Positions 33,913-45,333 of a DNA stretch of 64,000 nt are shown in pieces. The stretch is from Epiperipatus broadwayi (lineage: Eukaryota > Onychophora > Udeonychophora > Euonychophora > Peripatidae). Numbering within the stretch: position 1 is the stretch's first letter; every line of letters starts with the position of its first letter. The translations under genes were made by a program, and so were the position numbers. The notes below the pieces were generated by a model. The model had not been told where the DNA came from. It made no database searches and saw nothing but the letters and a program-made list of their open reading frames with translations. The stretch is taken from positions 124,001 to 188,000 of the forward strand of contig JAQFVV010012497.1 of the NCBI GenBank assembly GCA_028023455.1, read 5' to 3'.

Positions 33913-34762
33913 TGTTAGAATAGAGATCTCGGTCTAGAGACATTCTGCATTATAATATTTACAATTTTTTTTGTTTTGTTGTTTTTATTTTATTAAATAT
34001 ATATATTGATACAATAAGATTACTAAATATTTTAGTTAAAATTCTTAATTATTTCAGTTATGTTCATCTAATAAATGTGTGTGAATGTTAATTATGGTGA
34101 CAAACATAAAATATTTTATTTTATTTGGATTGTTGAATATTATCATTGTTAAAGTTTTATTGGTGTAATTAGATAAGAGAAAGGAATTTATGTTAATATA
34201 ATCATATAAATTCCAATGCTTAGCTATAAATTGAAATTGAAGAATTTTTTTTTTTTTTTTATAGATAACAAAACTTCAAACTGAATAGATGTAATTATAG
34301 AGAAGGGGATATGTGTGAAATAGATTTAAAACCACATAGTTATAATTAAAAGGGAAAAAAAAGATTTGGTGGTAATTAGTTTCAGTGGAAGTTGAACAGC
34401 TGATTTGTAAGAATAAAGATTGCAGAGCATTTTGTAGTTTAAAATAACAGAAGTTCAGTTGATATAGTTGACTGGATATAAGTAATTCTTAGTTAAACTT
34501 TGGTGGAGAATTTATGCTGTGATAATTTTGGGGAGAAAAAAATTGTTCATGAAATTGAACTGCAATTGTTTTCAAAATTTGAAGAAATGGAAAATAAAAT
34601 CATAGCAGGTTAAATTTAACATATACTCACCTAAAGCTTGAAGCCATGTGGAACTATCTACAGTCAAATCAGTGGAGGTAATGGCCTATAAAGAGTATAA
34701 ACATGAAATGAGATTCAAGAAGCTGCCTTAAAATTATCACTTACCTGGGATTTAAATGTTAC
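33913..34762 (+). repeat. 0.8-kb direct repeat / LTR, right copy
   Basis: Partner of 31411-32215, somewhat longer because of an extra segment of about 45 bp at about 34450-34500 ('cagttgatatagttgactgg'). It ends at 'cctgggatttaaatgttac'. Divergence between the copies indicates an old insertion. Confidence 0.6.
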
Positions 34763-36101
34763 CACCTTCGATTAAATAGCTACTTATAAGGAATATGATT
34801 TAGTCATTAATTTACTAAAGATGTATTTTTCATTTATTAAATCATTGTTTTTTTGTTGCAAATTGTTATTTAAAAGACTTGATCTGTCTGCTATAAAGAT
34901 TTCAACGCAAACATATAATAATCTATATTCTACCGAGAAAGATTTTGTTCGGTTTAACAGAAAGAAACTCTATTAAGGAAGCATAAAGTACAAAAGATAA
35001 AAAAATGAATGCTTTAGAATGTCAGAATGGTTAAATAATTTAACTGACCTTAAGATAGATAAATTCTCTTATTTTAAAGTAAAAGAATGTTTCCTCTTGT
35101 ATGATCATATGTGTCTTTAAAGAAATACACAATAAGATTTAATTTATTTTCCAGAAAGGCCTAATGATAATAATAAATAATAAAGTTGTATAGTTTTTTT
35201 GTTAAAGATTTATGGTAAATTTGCAAAATCTGTATGTGTATGTGTGTTGATTATCATCCTATTTTTTAATGTGTATAATTGTAAGTTATGTGAAATCATT
35301 TATTAAATGATAATGAATAAAATAATATAATTTTTTTTTTATCACATGCCATTTTGATCTTGTTGTACAGTTCATTTTTTAACTTAAGAGAAATAGGTTC
35401 TTAGCTGAATATATAGAGGGTATGTGATTCGTTATTTGAATTACTGGATATGCATTAATTCTCTCCTTGTAGAGAGTGGCATCTTTATCCATAACAGATA
35501 TATATAATAATTTATTCATCTCAAATGGATAAAATAAAATTTTGTATGTCTATGAATAGTAGATTCAAAAGTTTTTCTGGAATTAAAACTTCGGTTTTAT
35601 AATTAGAGATAAGTTCCTGGTACAACATAGATCTTCACAATAATCAGAATCTGAGACACTTTTTTCCTTAAAAAAGGTTTCTTTCAGAAGCTATATAATG
35701 CTAATGGTTGCAAAAAAAAAAAATTATTGCAAAAAGGGTTTACAAATGAAAAAATATTAATTTCTGTTGCAGAATGTGCATTGAAAATTGAGTTTCTTTA
35801 TTATGATAATTTTTTTTTTTTTTTGTAAATGATATGCATTTTACACGTGGACATATATTTGTATATATTTACAAAAAAGATTCATATCTATTAATCATAT
35901 TTATTAATATTGATATAAATAAATTTTAAATGAATTAGAAGCAGTAATTTGTTTTATTTAATCTATTTCAGAACCATCTAATTATAAGCTTAAATAAATA
36001 ATAAACATTAGATAATGATGCTAAATCAATCCTCAATTTAGTTTCTGGATATTGACCTTCTTTTGATAGCAGCCATACATTCTTTAACCATTTCTATTTG
36101 T
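34763..36101. other. AT-rich filler
   Basis: Nothing recognised apart from long A and T runs (35328, 35716, 35808). Confidence 0.5.
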
Positions 36102-36199
36102 TTAATACTATTAAGTTTATAAACAAAGCAAAACTCTCCATACATTATTGCCACCCTATGCCAACCAGAATAATCATCATGTGATGCTTAATAGTTTAA
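36102..36199. mobile_element. Short TTAA-flanked inverted-repeat element
   Basis: TTAA + tactattaag at the left, cttaatagt + TTAA at the right. The interior has 'gcaaaactctccataca', 'attgccacc' and 'ccagaataatcatcatgtga', tying it to the 10.7 kb family. About 98 bp, no hammerhead module. Confidence 0.55.
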
Positions 36200-36458
36200 C
36201 TATCAAGTTAATAAACTGCTCATAATGCATATGGTAAAAGTGAGAACATTTTATATTTACATTTGAATTCACTTTGTAAATTGTACAAAAGAAAAGTATG
36301 CATCTGACATACCAGTTCTTTAAATATTCTCTGCAATCAGTTCTATTAATAGGACAACCCTTTCATTGTTCTGATTTCTCAGATTATCTAGATCATAGAA
36401 TAAAAGTTGAACAAACATAGCATTTTTAATATAGCTTAACACAAATAAATAATTAGAT

Positions 36459-36802
36459 CAGTGTTATTCAATTCTTGTTTTTAAGTATAAGTCTTTTGAA
36501 TGCTCACTTCCATAAAACATATTTTTCTTAATATCAAAATTTTTATAATTAATGCAGTTGTAGTTTTTCAATTTTATATGTTGTAATTATAAATAAGAAT
36601 GCAAACGAATAATAAAGTGAACACATGATGCATATATATTTATATTCAAAACTCACATGATATAATGAACTTAAATACGTAAGTACATTTACATAACATT
36701 AATTAACTGACAGAAGGGTTTTTCTATCATTTTTTCTCCATCCCTCTAAATGTTCCTGTTTCATATCTCTTGGATATATATATCCTAGGTTGGGAATTAC
36801 TG
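36459..36802. mobile_element. hAT-like MITE, 344 bp
   Basis: Starts CAGTGTTATTCAATTC and ends CCTAGGTTGGGAATTACTG, partially complementary ends of hAT type. Flanking 8-mers are aattagat (36451-36458) and cactagat (36803-36810), matching at 6 of 8. No coding capacity. Older than the SPIN-like copy judging by end and duplication decay. Confidence 0.45.
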
Positions 36803-36810
36803 CACTAGAT

Positions 36811-39059
36811 GATGAATTGTAGCTTACAGATAATAAATAGTTGTTTTATATTATTTGAGATTTCTATTTTGTAAAAAAAAATATTTTTGTGTAGTTACAT
36901 TCAATTATTTATATTTTATTTAAAAAACAATAAAATTAAAAATGGCTTTCATTATAATTTATATTTAATGTTATTTTTGCAACATTAAATCAATCACAAG
37001 GTACCTTGTGTGATATAATGCTGTGGTAGAGATCTGGACTCTGTTTCCTAAGATTCATGGATCATTGCTCTAGATACAATTCTGTCATTTCCAGTCTTTT
37101 AACTTCTTATGAATTCTTGATTAATAAACCATTCAATTATATTATTTCATTGTTTACATATTTACATGTGCTTATACAGACTACCCAAATTCATCATGGT
37201 TAATCTATCCATCTATATCATTTTTAAGATTTGGTATTTGAATTCTATTAGATTAAAATTTTGAATTTTCTCCAAGTATCTTGATCATTATTTATAGCAA
37301 ACCTAAATAATTACCCAGTATTGCTAGCTACTCTTCAATAAAGCATAAAACAAGGATGGAAAATGTTTAAAGTCTCACATTCAGCAATTGGCAATCTCAG
37401 AGACTATGGCTTTCTCCTTCACTATTCATTGAAGAGGGATTGTTGCTGAAGCATTTCCAGCAGTGAGATATTTAAAAACTATTTTTATTTTTTGTTTTAT
37501 AGAATAGAAATGGAAATACTTAAAACATGAAAAGTTTAAAATGCTTCATAAAAATCCACAAAATGCAGCGATTTTGTGTAAAGTCTCTGTCAGTCCTGTT
37601 CCTCAGTCGCTCTGTTTCAAAAGAATGCGATTTATTTACTTACTATATATAAGCAATGCCATTTTAAAAAAATATATACTTTTTTTTTAAATATCTATTT
37701 TTATAAAAAATTTACTGTAATTTTTTAATTATAATTTTTAGCAAAAAAATATCAATGAACAACACATTTTTAATTCACATATTTTTGTTTATCAGTACAT
37801 ATCTCAAAATATTACATTATTTAATTAAACTACTGTGTAAAATTTTATTTATCCTATATTTAATAATTTATTTAATATAGATGTTTAGTTAGATAGGATA
37901 TGTATATAGAAATAGGGAGTGATATACTTTTCGACTTATCCTATTCCAGATTAAATATAAATCTACTGAAACTTAATAGAATAAATTTTAAAAACAATTT
38001 ATTTTATAAAATATAAATTTTCTATTGACATGCGATTTTGAACACAAAATTAAAGATCTAAAAATTAACTAGGAGTAATATAATGTTGCTTTTGTCCTCC
38101 ATCCATACCTCATCAAGGCTAACAGTCTGGAACAATATATTACATATGAGTATATAAGATAAAATAATCTTTAAAAGCCAACTACAGAACCAACAAGATT
38201 AAGGCCTTTTTAATAATTTTCCACTGTCAAATAGTGACAAAAATGCATTATTCAATAGGTTTTCCAAGTACATACATATTATGCAACAGATTTAATATTT
38301 ATCCACCCCTATTTTGCTATTTAGCTAAGGATAACTAAATAACCATGTGATAACCTAGACTGAAAATTAGCTGATTTAGCTATAAATCAGCTATTTGAAA
38401 GAAAAAATTTCTAAGCTAATTTGAAGCCTAAAAATTTGTCCAAATATTTTCAAACTGGGTTAGAATTCCAGATCTTGAACATAGTAATTCTTTATATCTT
38501 GAACATAGTAATTCTTCATATATCAATACATAATATTAGATAGACATCTAATAAATAAATAATATGCCTAGGATTATTATATTAAGTCATCTAATTTTAT
38601 AAGGTGACAAGCAGATAACTTATACTTTTAATAACTTATAAAGCTCTAATCTTAGCAAATAAATAACATAATTTAAATTTACTATGCATCCAGTATACTA
38701 CCAAATATTATGAAGCTCAAATTTTAAGTAGATGAAAAAATGAGACTCATTTTCTATCTACCCATATAATATTATAAATTTACAATAAATGAGACTATAA
38801 CAATAAAACTATTAATAAATGAGACTATAACAATAGAAACAAATATTTAAATATTACAATTGCAAAATTGACAAATTATGTATTTTCAATTTATAAGGTT
38901 AATGTTTTTAAATAATCCTGTAAAGCTGGACACTTAAACAGCTAACAAACTTACTAATGCATAACACTTTGGGCATAATCTTAGCCAGTCACAAGAGTAT
39001 CATTTCATATGCTTATGATATTACCACTATAAATGATAGACGATTAGAGCATCAAAATC
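36811..39059. other. AT-rich filler
   Basis: No gene. At 38822-38837 and 38795-38812 the word 'atgagactataacaat' is duplicated. At 38475-38520 'atcttgaacatagtaattct' is duplicated in tandem. Confidence 0.5.
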
Positions 39060-39068
39060 ATTATTTAG

Positions 39069-39112
39069 TGCTTTATAAAGCTGATAGCTTTCATCAGTGA
39101 GGGGCCTTGAAT
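39069..39112 (-). ncRNA. Hammerhead-like module D (partial)
   Basis: Minus strand: CCTCA, CTGATGA (exact core), then AAGCTATCAGCTT, a clean stem II hairpin. The following GAAA is replaced by TATAAAG, so the 3' half of the core is lost. It shows that the family's first core box was CTGATGA. Confidence 0.4.
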
Positions 39113-39507
39113 CTAAAAGTATTGCACTTAGATCTTTTAAATCTAATACATTCCTCTGTCAACCATTGTTTACTTTTTTGGGTAAATGACAATATTGTAA
39201 GAAAAGAGTTGCTACTATATTGACAGATTTTGTAAGCATAAGAAATTGTGGGCATGTTATGTTATAGTGTTTATTACCAATCCTAGCCAAAGGAAATAGG
39301 TGACTCTGGTTATTAAAAATCCAAGACACCAAAATGTATAGATACAGAACTGTGTTCAGATCTGTATGACTATGCAAGCAAATTCACTTAGATTGAAAAT
39401 ATTATTGTTTTCAGTTTGAGCTTATAGCTTTATAATTATCTAAAAAGGAAAAAGATGGTAACTGGGGGGATACATTATATTACAAAGATCTAGATGCAAT
39501 GCTTTCA

Positions 39508-39572
39508 GATTCAAGGCTCTTCCCTAATGAAACTCACAAGCTAGAGACTATTCTGAGGATATTAAATGAGTA
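39508..39572 (+). ncRNA. Hammerhead-like module C (degenerate)
   Basis: Plus strand: CTAATGA, AACTCACAAGCTA, GAGAC, TATTC, TGAGGATATT. Same layout as module A (11210-11267) with point changes in both core boxes. Confidence 0.4.
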
Positions 39573-39965
39573 GGCAAGCACTAGATAGAGATTTTGATGG
39601 ATTTTTGATGTACAAACTTTTTATCATTCATTGATTACTGTGGTTTGCACTAAGTGGCAATATTGTATGAAGAGAATTGCTACTAACCTAATGTGAAAAT
39701 AAATAGTAGATATAGGTTATGTTATTTGTTTAAAATGTTTATCTAGTAATATGCATTGGTATGCTTTGTTATCACTTTAAGTGTGAAACTTTTTAAGATT
39801 ATTAAAAACATTAGTAATTAAAGTTGCCTTCTGAATTGAAAATAGAAAGTTTGTCAACTTTATCATTGTAATAATTTCATCTTATTTAAATATTCACTCC
39901 TATTGTTTTAGTATCTAAGTTGTAAGATTTGAAATACAAACATTCTTATACCTAGAACTTAATTG

Positions 39966-40040
39966 TAAATATAGGGGATTTGAACTCAGTCTTTCAAATC
40001 ACTTTCAACTATCTACACTATCTCATACTATTGATACAAT
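39966..40040 (-). mobile_element. tRNA-related SINE fragment
   Basis: Minus strand: 'tatgagatagtgtagata', a spacer, then the B-box-like 'gagttcaaatcccc'. The same words in the same order occur at 46441-46540. An inverted partial copy ('gtatgagatagtgtggatag') lies at 40146-40175, so the two face each other as roughly 45-bp arms. Confidence 0.45.
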
Positions 40041-40284
40041 GATCACATACATGTAGAAAAGATAAATAATCACCAATATACATATTTGATACTGAACTAG
40101 CACTCATCAATTGTTACAGATACATATGTGGTCATGTATATCAGTTGTATGAGATAGTGTGGATAGTTAAAGGTATCTAAATTATAGTTTATTTATAATC
40201 TTATCCAGGTAGATAGGAATTGGGCTTATTTTTCTATCTATTTGTAATTTGTGTTCTATAACTAAGTGGTAAAATGAATTTATA

Positions 40285-40345
40285 GTTGTATTTCATCATT
40301 ATCATCATCATTTTCAGCCATATGTTAATCCACTGAAAATGAGTG
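40285..40345 (-). pseudogene. RTE LINE 3' terminus
   Basis: Minus strand reads 'cattttcagtggattaac', 'atatggctgaaaatgatg' and then GAT repeats. This is the stereotyped 3' end of the RTE copies at 12.7 kb and 51.05 kb. Only the last about 60 bp are present, a severely 5'-truncated insertion. Confidence 0.5.
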
Positions 40346-42504
40346 TTTATAAGTGAGGGCATAAATAAATCCAAAAATACCTGATATCTTTAAAAATAAT
40401 ATTTAAAAAATTATTTTTAAATTCTATTCAGATACTTATAGTTATAAATCCAAAAAATATATTTTATATTTATATTTTTTGCCATTTTAAGTACTTTATA
40501 ACCAAAAGTCCACAGAAATTTTTATTGGGAAAATTTTGGGGGGAGAGGAGAGGAAGATTGAAACAAAAGATTAGGACTGCAGAAATTCTAGCAACTTTAC
40601 TAAAATATTTAATGAAATACTTAATAACATATATATACTATGTTTGATAAATGAACATATTTTTCTGATGAATGATTAACACAAAAATTTTTATTTTTTG
40701 TTTACACACATGCAGAAAGATTTTTTAAAAGTTTAAAATAAATATTTAAATTTTTTTATTTAAATTTAGCATCTATTTATAAAACAAGTACCATAACTTT
40801 TTTTGTGCTATAAATAAACCAACATTATCTACTGCTAAGTTACAGAAATTTACAAGAGTCCCCACAATGATCAAACATTAACTTTTTATTTTATTTCTTT
40901 TATAAAAATGAATGTACTAAGTAAGTAAAGTAAAACTTAATTTTGTATGGAAATAATTTTTATTAAAACAGTATAAATTTTGTGGGAAGTCATATATAGC
41001 AATATACCAAAGCTGAATAATGAGAATTTTCACTAATTGATTTTTATTGTAAAAAGTGTCACATAGTTAAAAATAAAAAAGTTAATAATAATATATTCTA
41101 AACAATTTATATGTAAAACAGATATCAATAATTATTTTAAAAGAATTTCATCTAAAATCAGCAACTACATTAAGACGTATTAGTCTCATGGCACACATCA
41201 GTATATGTGAAACCTTAATTATATGTGTATGCATATATATTTAAAGCTTAAAAGTAAAAATAGAAATGAACACATACAAAGTTTATGTCTATAATTATTT
41301 TAAATAAAGTATGTTATTGACTGGAATATAAATTAATTAATATTTTTTTATAAAAATTTTTATTTAATACAAATGTTTTATTTATTTTTAATTTTGACAC
41401 AAAGCTAAATTTTTAATGGAACACAGGTAGAAACCTATTTTTGTCTAATATTTAATAAGAATGTTTTTTGTATGCACATGTAATTAGAGAGTAATTCTAA
41501 TATGTTAGAAGGTTAAGAAGCAATTTTTAAATAAGAAACTTTTTGATTTTGATGATTAAAAAATAGAAAAATTGTAATTTAGTTTTAATCTCGTTTTTAT
41601 TAATTAGGAGGGGGAAAAAACATAATTTTTCATGGATTCAGTTTAAATATTGAAATTATTATCAAATAGACAGTTTCAAAAGAAGAGTTGTTTTTGCTGA
41701 TCTTCATGATAATAAAATTTGAATTTTGGAGGAATATAGCATGATAGTTTCTTTGTGATATCTTATAACCCAATATATTTACAGAAGACATCATTCACTG
41801 TATCTGAAATTTAAAAATTATAGAAGCTGAACTGAGATAAAGATCTCCCAGCATTTATCTTATACATTTGTTATTCAGGACATGTTACCAGGAACATATA
41901 TGACAAACCAGCCTAATCTTAAAAGATTCTAGTGGTATATGATTCTAGACGTATCAAAGCACAAACAAAATCTGATTATACAGCATTCCTTATTTGTTAC
42001 TGATATTTTTACATATATATGAAGAATAGATTAAAGAAATTGACTAATGAGTAATATATATATATATATATATATATTAATAATGATATATTATTTCAAA
42101 CACTAACTCTGTTATTAATGAAAATGTATTTTACTTATTGCTCATAAGAAAGTGTATTTAATCTCTATTATAATATTCTTAATATATTCAACACATAAAG
42201 TGATCATCGATTAGTGAAATGTAAAATACATGTTAGTGCAAAACGAGAGACAAAAATTATTAAAAAAAAACAATATTCACAGTTAATATTCCTAATCTTC
42301 AGAAACATTCCTACGAATTTAAATCAGAACTTACAAATCATTTTCAAATATTAACATAATTTGAACATGATTCAGATTTGAACAAAATCAATAGGAAGAT
42401 ACTGCAACAAAGATAGCTGATATAAAAAAGGAACAATTGACCAGCAAAATTTCTACTGAGACTAGATAATTTATGAAGAAAAAAAGAAATAGGAATATAT
42501 ATAT
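40346..42504. other. AT-rich filler with a (TA)n microsatellite
   Basis: No gene. A pure TA repeat of about 14 units lies at 42052-42079. Confidence 0.5.
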
Positions 42505-43240
42505 TGTAACGGAACAGGTTTTTACCAGGTATGACAATAGGTTAACCAAGTCCTCACAACGAATAAGAGTCTATCTTGGATCCTTGCACCTATATACCCA
42601 CATATACTTTAACTTCATTCCTGGGAGATGAGAGGTTAATAATCACATAAATATTAAACTATATACCTACACTCACCTCATTCTCATCTTTCATTTCCAT
42701 TATCCCAGGTTTCAAACTCTTGGAGAATCTGCATAATCATCTAGTTCAGGGTATATTAATATCACTTAAAATGCAGATATGCATGAATGTGTGTAGGTGT
42801 ATAAGGATAGGTCTGATTACATGAAAATATGTGTAAGTGTAGAAATATATGTAAGTATGTGAGAAGATATGATTTATTAAAAACTGAATATAGAAAAATA
42901 CATCGAGAGTTTTTAATTTAAACACATATATTTAACAAATATATTTACAATAAATAACATTCTAATACTAAAATTTATAACATCTATGGTTACTCTTTGC
43001 TTATAATTTATTTCAATTATTATTCCAAATTATTATCCCCTACAAAGAATAATCATTTGATGTTCATGTTAATATAAATGAAATTTATTTTATATTTATG
43101 ATTGTCTCAATCATCGTTGCTTGCTATATTATTATATGAAAATCATAATTCATTTTATTTTCATTAACTTGATATATTAAATTTCTATCTGTAATAGTGA
43201 TGATATGAGATCCCACTATTATATACTGTAGTTATGATAT
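42505..43240 (+). mobile_element. Long inverted arm, left (4.7-kb foldback-type element)
   Basis: Starts TGTAACGGAACAGG and is the inverted complement of 46363-47172 over its full length with moderate divergence. Shared words include 'accaggtatga', 'cttggatcctt', 'acacctatatacccacata', 'gagaatctgcat' and 'ggtatattaatatcactt'. Eight-base flanks atatatat occur on both outer sides but are low complexity. The arms enclose about 3.1 kb, most of which is later insertions. Confidence 0.6.
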
Positions 43241-43500
43241 GGATAAGAAAGACCATTTATGATAGAAATAGGTAAACTCTCCATACAGTAGAGCCAGAGT
43301 AATCAATGAATGCCAGAAGGCTTATGCATAAAATCCCTATCTAATGCCATAGGAACTTTATACACAAGCCTTCTGGCATCCATTGATTATTCTGGCTTGC
43401 ACTAAGTGGCATTACAGTATGGAGAGTTTTGTCTGTTTTAACAGCTTGAGCAAGCATAAGAAATGGTGATTATATGATGTGTAATAGTTATCATAGAAAT
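43241..43500. mobile_element. Inverted-repeat family member
   Basis: A near-palindrome: 'aaactctccatacagtag' ... 'aatgccagaaggcttatg' / 'agccttctggcatccattg' ... 'acagtatggagagtttt'. The right end carries 'cttgagcaagcataagaaat' and a decayed 'ggtgattatatgatgt'. It lacks the hammerhead centre; only 'catctaatgccataggaact' lies between the arms. Confidence 0.55.
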
Positions 43501-44089
43501 AGTTAGTCAAGAATACTGAAAACATTTAACAAAAATATTAGTATAAACAAACAAAGAAAAATATATAATGGTGCAATTGTACAAATATTTGGAATAAATA
43601 CTGTAACGGAATAGCGTTACATGGTATTCAAACCCAGGCGTATGGGGGTATATTCAACTATAATCAATTGACAAAATAACTGACAGGGACAAAACTTTTA
43701 TAAAAGTGGTCTTGCTTTAATAATAAGCGAAGAACAGCCGTTTCTAAAAGCCGATCGCAGCTATATAAGAGTACCTGTCAGATTTATTGAAAAAAAGAGT
43801 AAAAGTTTTGTTATTTTATTATTTTTGTGTGTGCTAAGAATAAATCTATAATCGTCTTGTAGTTTTTTTGTTATTTATTTTTGATCAATTAAAGAAGAAT
43901 GATTGAATGCAAGTTTAACTTTTATAAAATAATTTAAATTAATTAGCAATATGTTCAGAAATTCCAAGCAATCTCAGATTAATTTGTACAAACTAATTAG
44001 TAAATGTAAAATTAGAAATTGAAACAATAGGCAGGATATGTCTGTACGCGAGATAAAACAAGCCAAAATTAAAAACAGAGGTGTAGAAA

Positions 44090-44392
44090 GTGTACACCGC
44101 TATTGTACGACTCAGATTTCTGTCCCCAGTGAAACAATACCTAAGAAAAACGGTTAAATTCCAAACTAATGTCAACAATCCCAGAAATCTCGGAGTTGAG
44201 CTGACACACGATGACTTATCAAATAAAGGGACTCAAGGTCATGGATTGATTGGAGGAGAAAATTCAAGGTGTGAGGGCATAAGGCAAAGATCAAAAGGCC
44301 GAACAGCTTTGAGAGACAGTTTTCTCTTCTTTGAGAGATTATTAAAAGACTTGATTTTATTAGACGTTATGAATCTAACTGCCATGTTGTGA
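44090..44392 (+). CDS. Unidentified ORF (100 codons) in the LTR-like element
   Basis: Mixed-composition protein, e.g. VELTHDDLSNKGTQGHG and RCEGIRQRSKGRTALRD, unlike the Ile/Asn/Lys/Tyr-rich chance ORFs elsewhere. In the +2 frame relative to it, 44337-44507 is open for 56 codons to a TAA (contains LLDPDLVSQLMLNAHTTGEP). One protein broken by a single frameshift near 44340 is possible. No family recognised. The richer G+C makes chance ORFs more likely, so it remains uncertain. Confidence 0.3.
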   Translation: MYTAIVRLRFLSPVKQYLRKTVKFQTNVNNPRNLGVELTHDDLSNKGTQGHGLIGGENSRCEGIRQRSKGRTALRDSFLFFERLLKDLILLDVMNLTAML

Positions 44393-44974
44393 ATATAGAA
44401 TTGCTTGACCCGGACCTCGTCAGTCAGCTGATGTTAAATGCTCATACCACCGGAGAACCTCATATTAGGACCACCCTAGACAAATCCCGAATACATATTA
44501 AAGAATAATCTTCCTAGATCCCATTACAGTGTTCTCATTTCAAGGTAGCTATCTAAAATTTTTATATTAATTGACTTAAAGAAATACTTTTATATCCAGA
44601 ACTATTAGAAAGACATTAATCTAAACAGTATAATTAATATTAATCATTTATGAACAGTTCGAGAATTTTTACCTAATAAATTTGCCACTGATCAACAGTC
44701 TAAATAATATGCAAAGTAATTGAAGTTTACCGTTAATTGTTCGCTTGCATCACATACCTCTTAATCATTATTAAACATATTAAATAAATATTTAGTAGCT
44801 AATTTTTTTATTTAATTGCTTGGATTTCAACATAAATTTATATATATGAATGAATGTTTAGCGTAATTTTTTGTTGGAAATGAATGTAGTTGATATTTGG
44901 GGTGGGTTTTTTGATTTTATGCTTATGTGATGTTTGTTTTGACTAAAGTTAAGTTGGATTAATTTGTTCTGGGG

Positions 44975-45202
44975 GTGGGGCCTTTCTTGATTATAATAAC
45001 GGAGGTAGTGTTAAGGGTAATTATGGCTGTGTTCGTTTCATGTTTCCGACTGGAGCGAGGCACGGGCATGTTTTGTGATGTAATTGAGTGGGCTTATGCA
45101 CATACGTGGCGGACTCTTCTAAAAGTTCTCCTGGCGCCTATTACTGGGATTCGATTCGAATCTATGTATAAAATAAATAAAGCGTACGTGTATAGGTGTT
45201 AG
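44975..45202 (+). CDS. Unidentified short ORF (75 codons)
   Basis: Opens with MGPFLIIITEVVLRVIMAVF, a hydrophobic segment, followed by a basic part. Lies in the right portion of the LTR-like element, just before its polyadenylation-like signal. It may be a chance frame in LTR sequence; no homology recognised. Confidence 0.15.
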   Translation: MGPFLIIITEVVLRVIMAVFVSCFRLERGTGMFCDVIEWAYAHTWRTLLKVLLAPITGIRFESMYKINKAYVYRC

Positions 45203-45333
45203 AAATTATCGTCACAGAACATCATGTAATCCCCGGACGGAAGAACACAGCGGGTGCCAACAAAAAAGGAATCATCAAGAAAGGAGTAGCGAAGGTAGTG
45301 GTGGTTGTCACGGACACCGGGCGGTTACAATAC

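Larger units (their letters stand above)
39060..39690 (-). mobile_element. Inverted-repeat element with two hammerhead-like modules, copy 2
   Basis: Read on the minus strand it is colinear with 10736-11431. In order: 'gccacttagtgcaaacca', 'tctctatctagtgcttgcc', a hammerhead-like block, 'gctataagctcaaactgaaa', 'catagtcatacagatctga', 'ggctaggattggtaataaac' and 'tttcttatgcttac'. Its two module-bearing segments (39069-39140 and 39480-39572) are inverted complements through 'gattcaaggc' and 'tagatctttg', so the transcript could fold into a long hairpin. Confidence 0.6.
43602..45329 (+). mobile_element. LTR-like element, 1728 bp, with 4-bp target duplication
   Basis: Begins TGTAACGGAAT and ends GGGCGGTTACA, giving short inverted ends TGTAAC/GTTACA. 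The flanks are atac (43598-43601) and atac (45330-45333). TG...CA ends plus a 4-bp duplication are typical of LTR-retroelement termini. TATA-like boxes (ttataaaagtgg near 43698, tatataagag near 43761) near the left and an AATAAATAAA signal near 45171-45181 near the right fit a long solo LTR. Alternatively it could be a small unit with its own reading frames (see 44090-44507). G+C is visibly higher than in the surroundings, especially 44030-44520 and 44960-45330, suggesting recent arrival. It sits inside the 42.5-47.2 kb inverted-arm element. Confidence 0.6.

Noticed and set aside
37010-37100. tRNA-like SINE ('gctgtggtagaga', 'gattcatggatca', 'ctgtcatttc')
   Set aside because: The box matches are weak, there is no tail or target duplication, and resemblance to the 13.74 kb insert is limited to short words.
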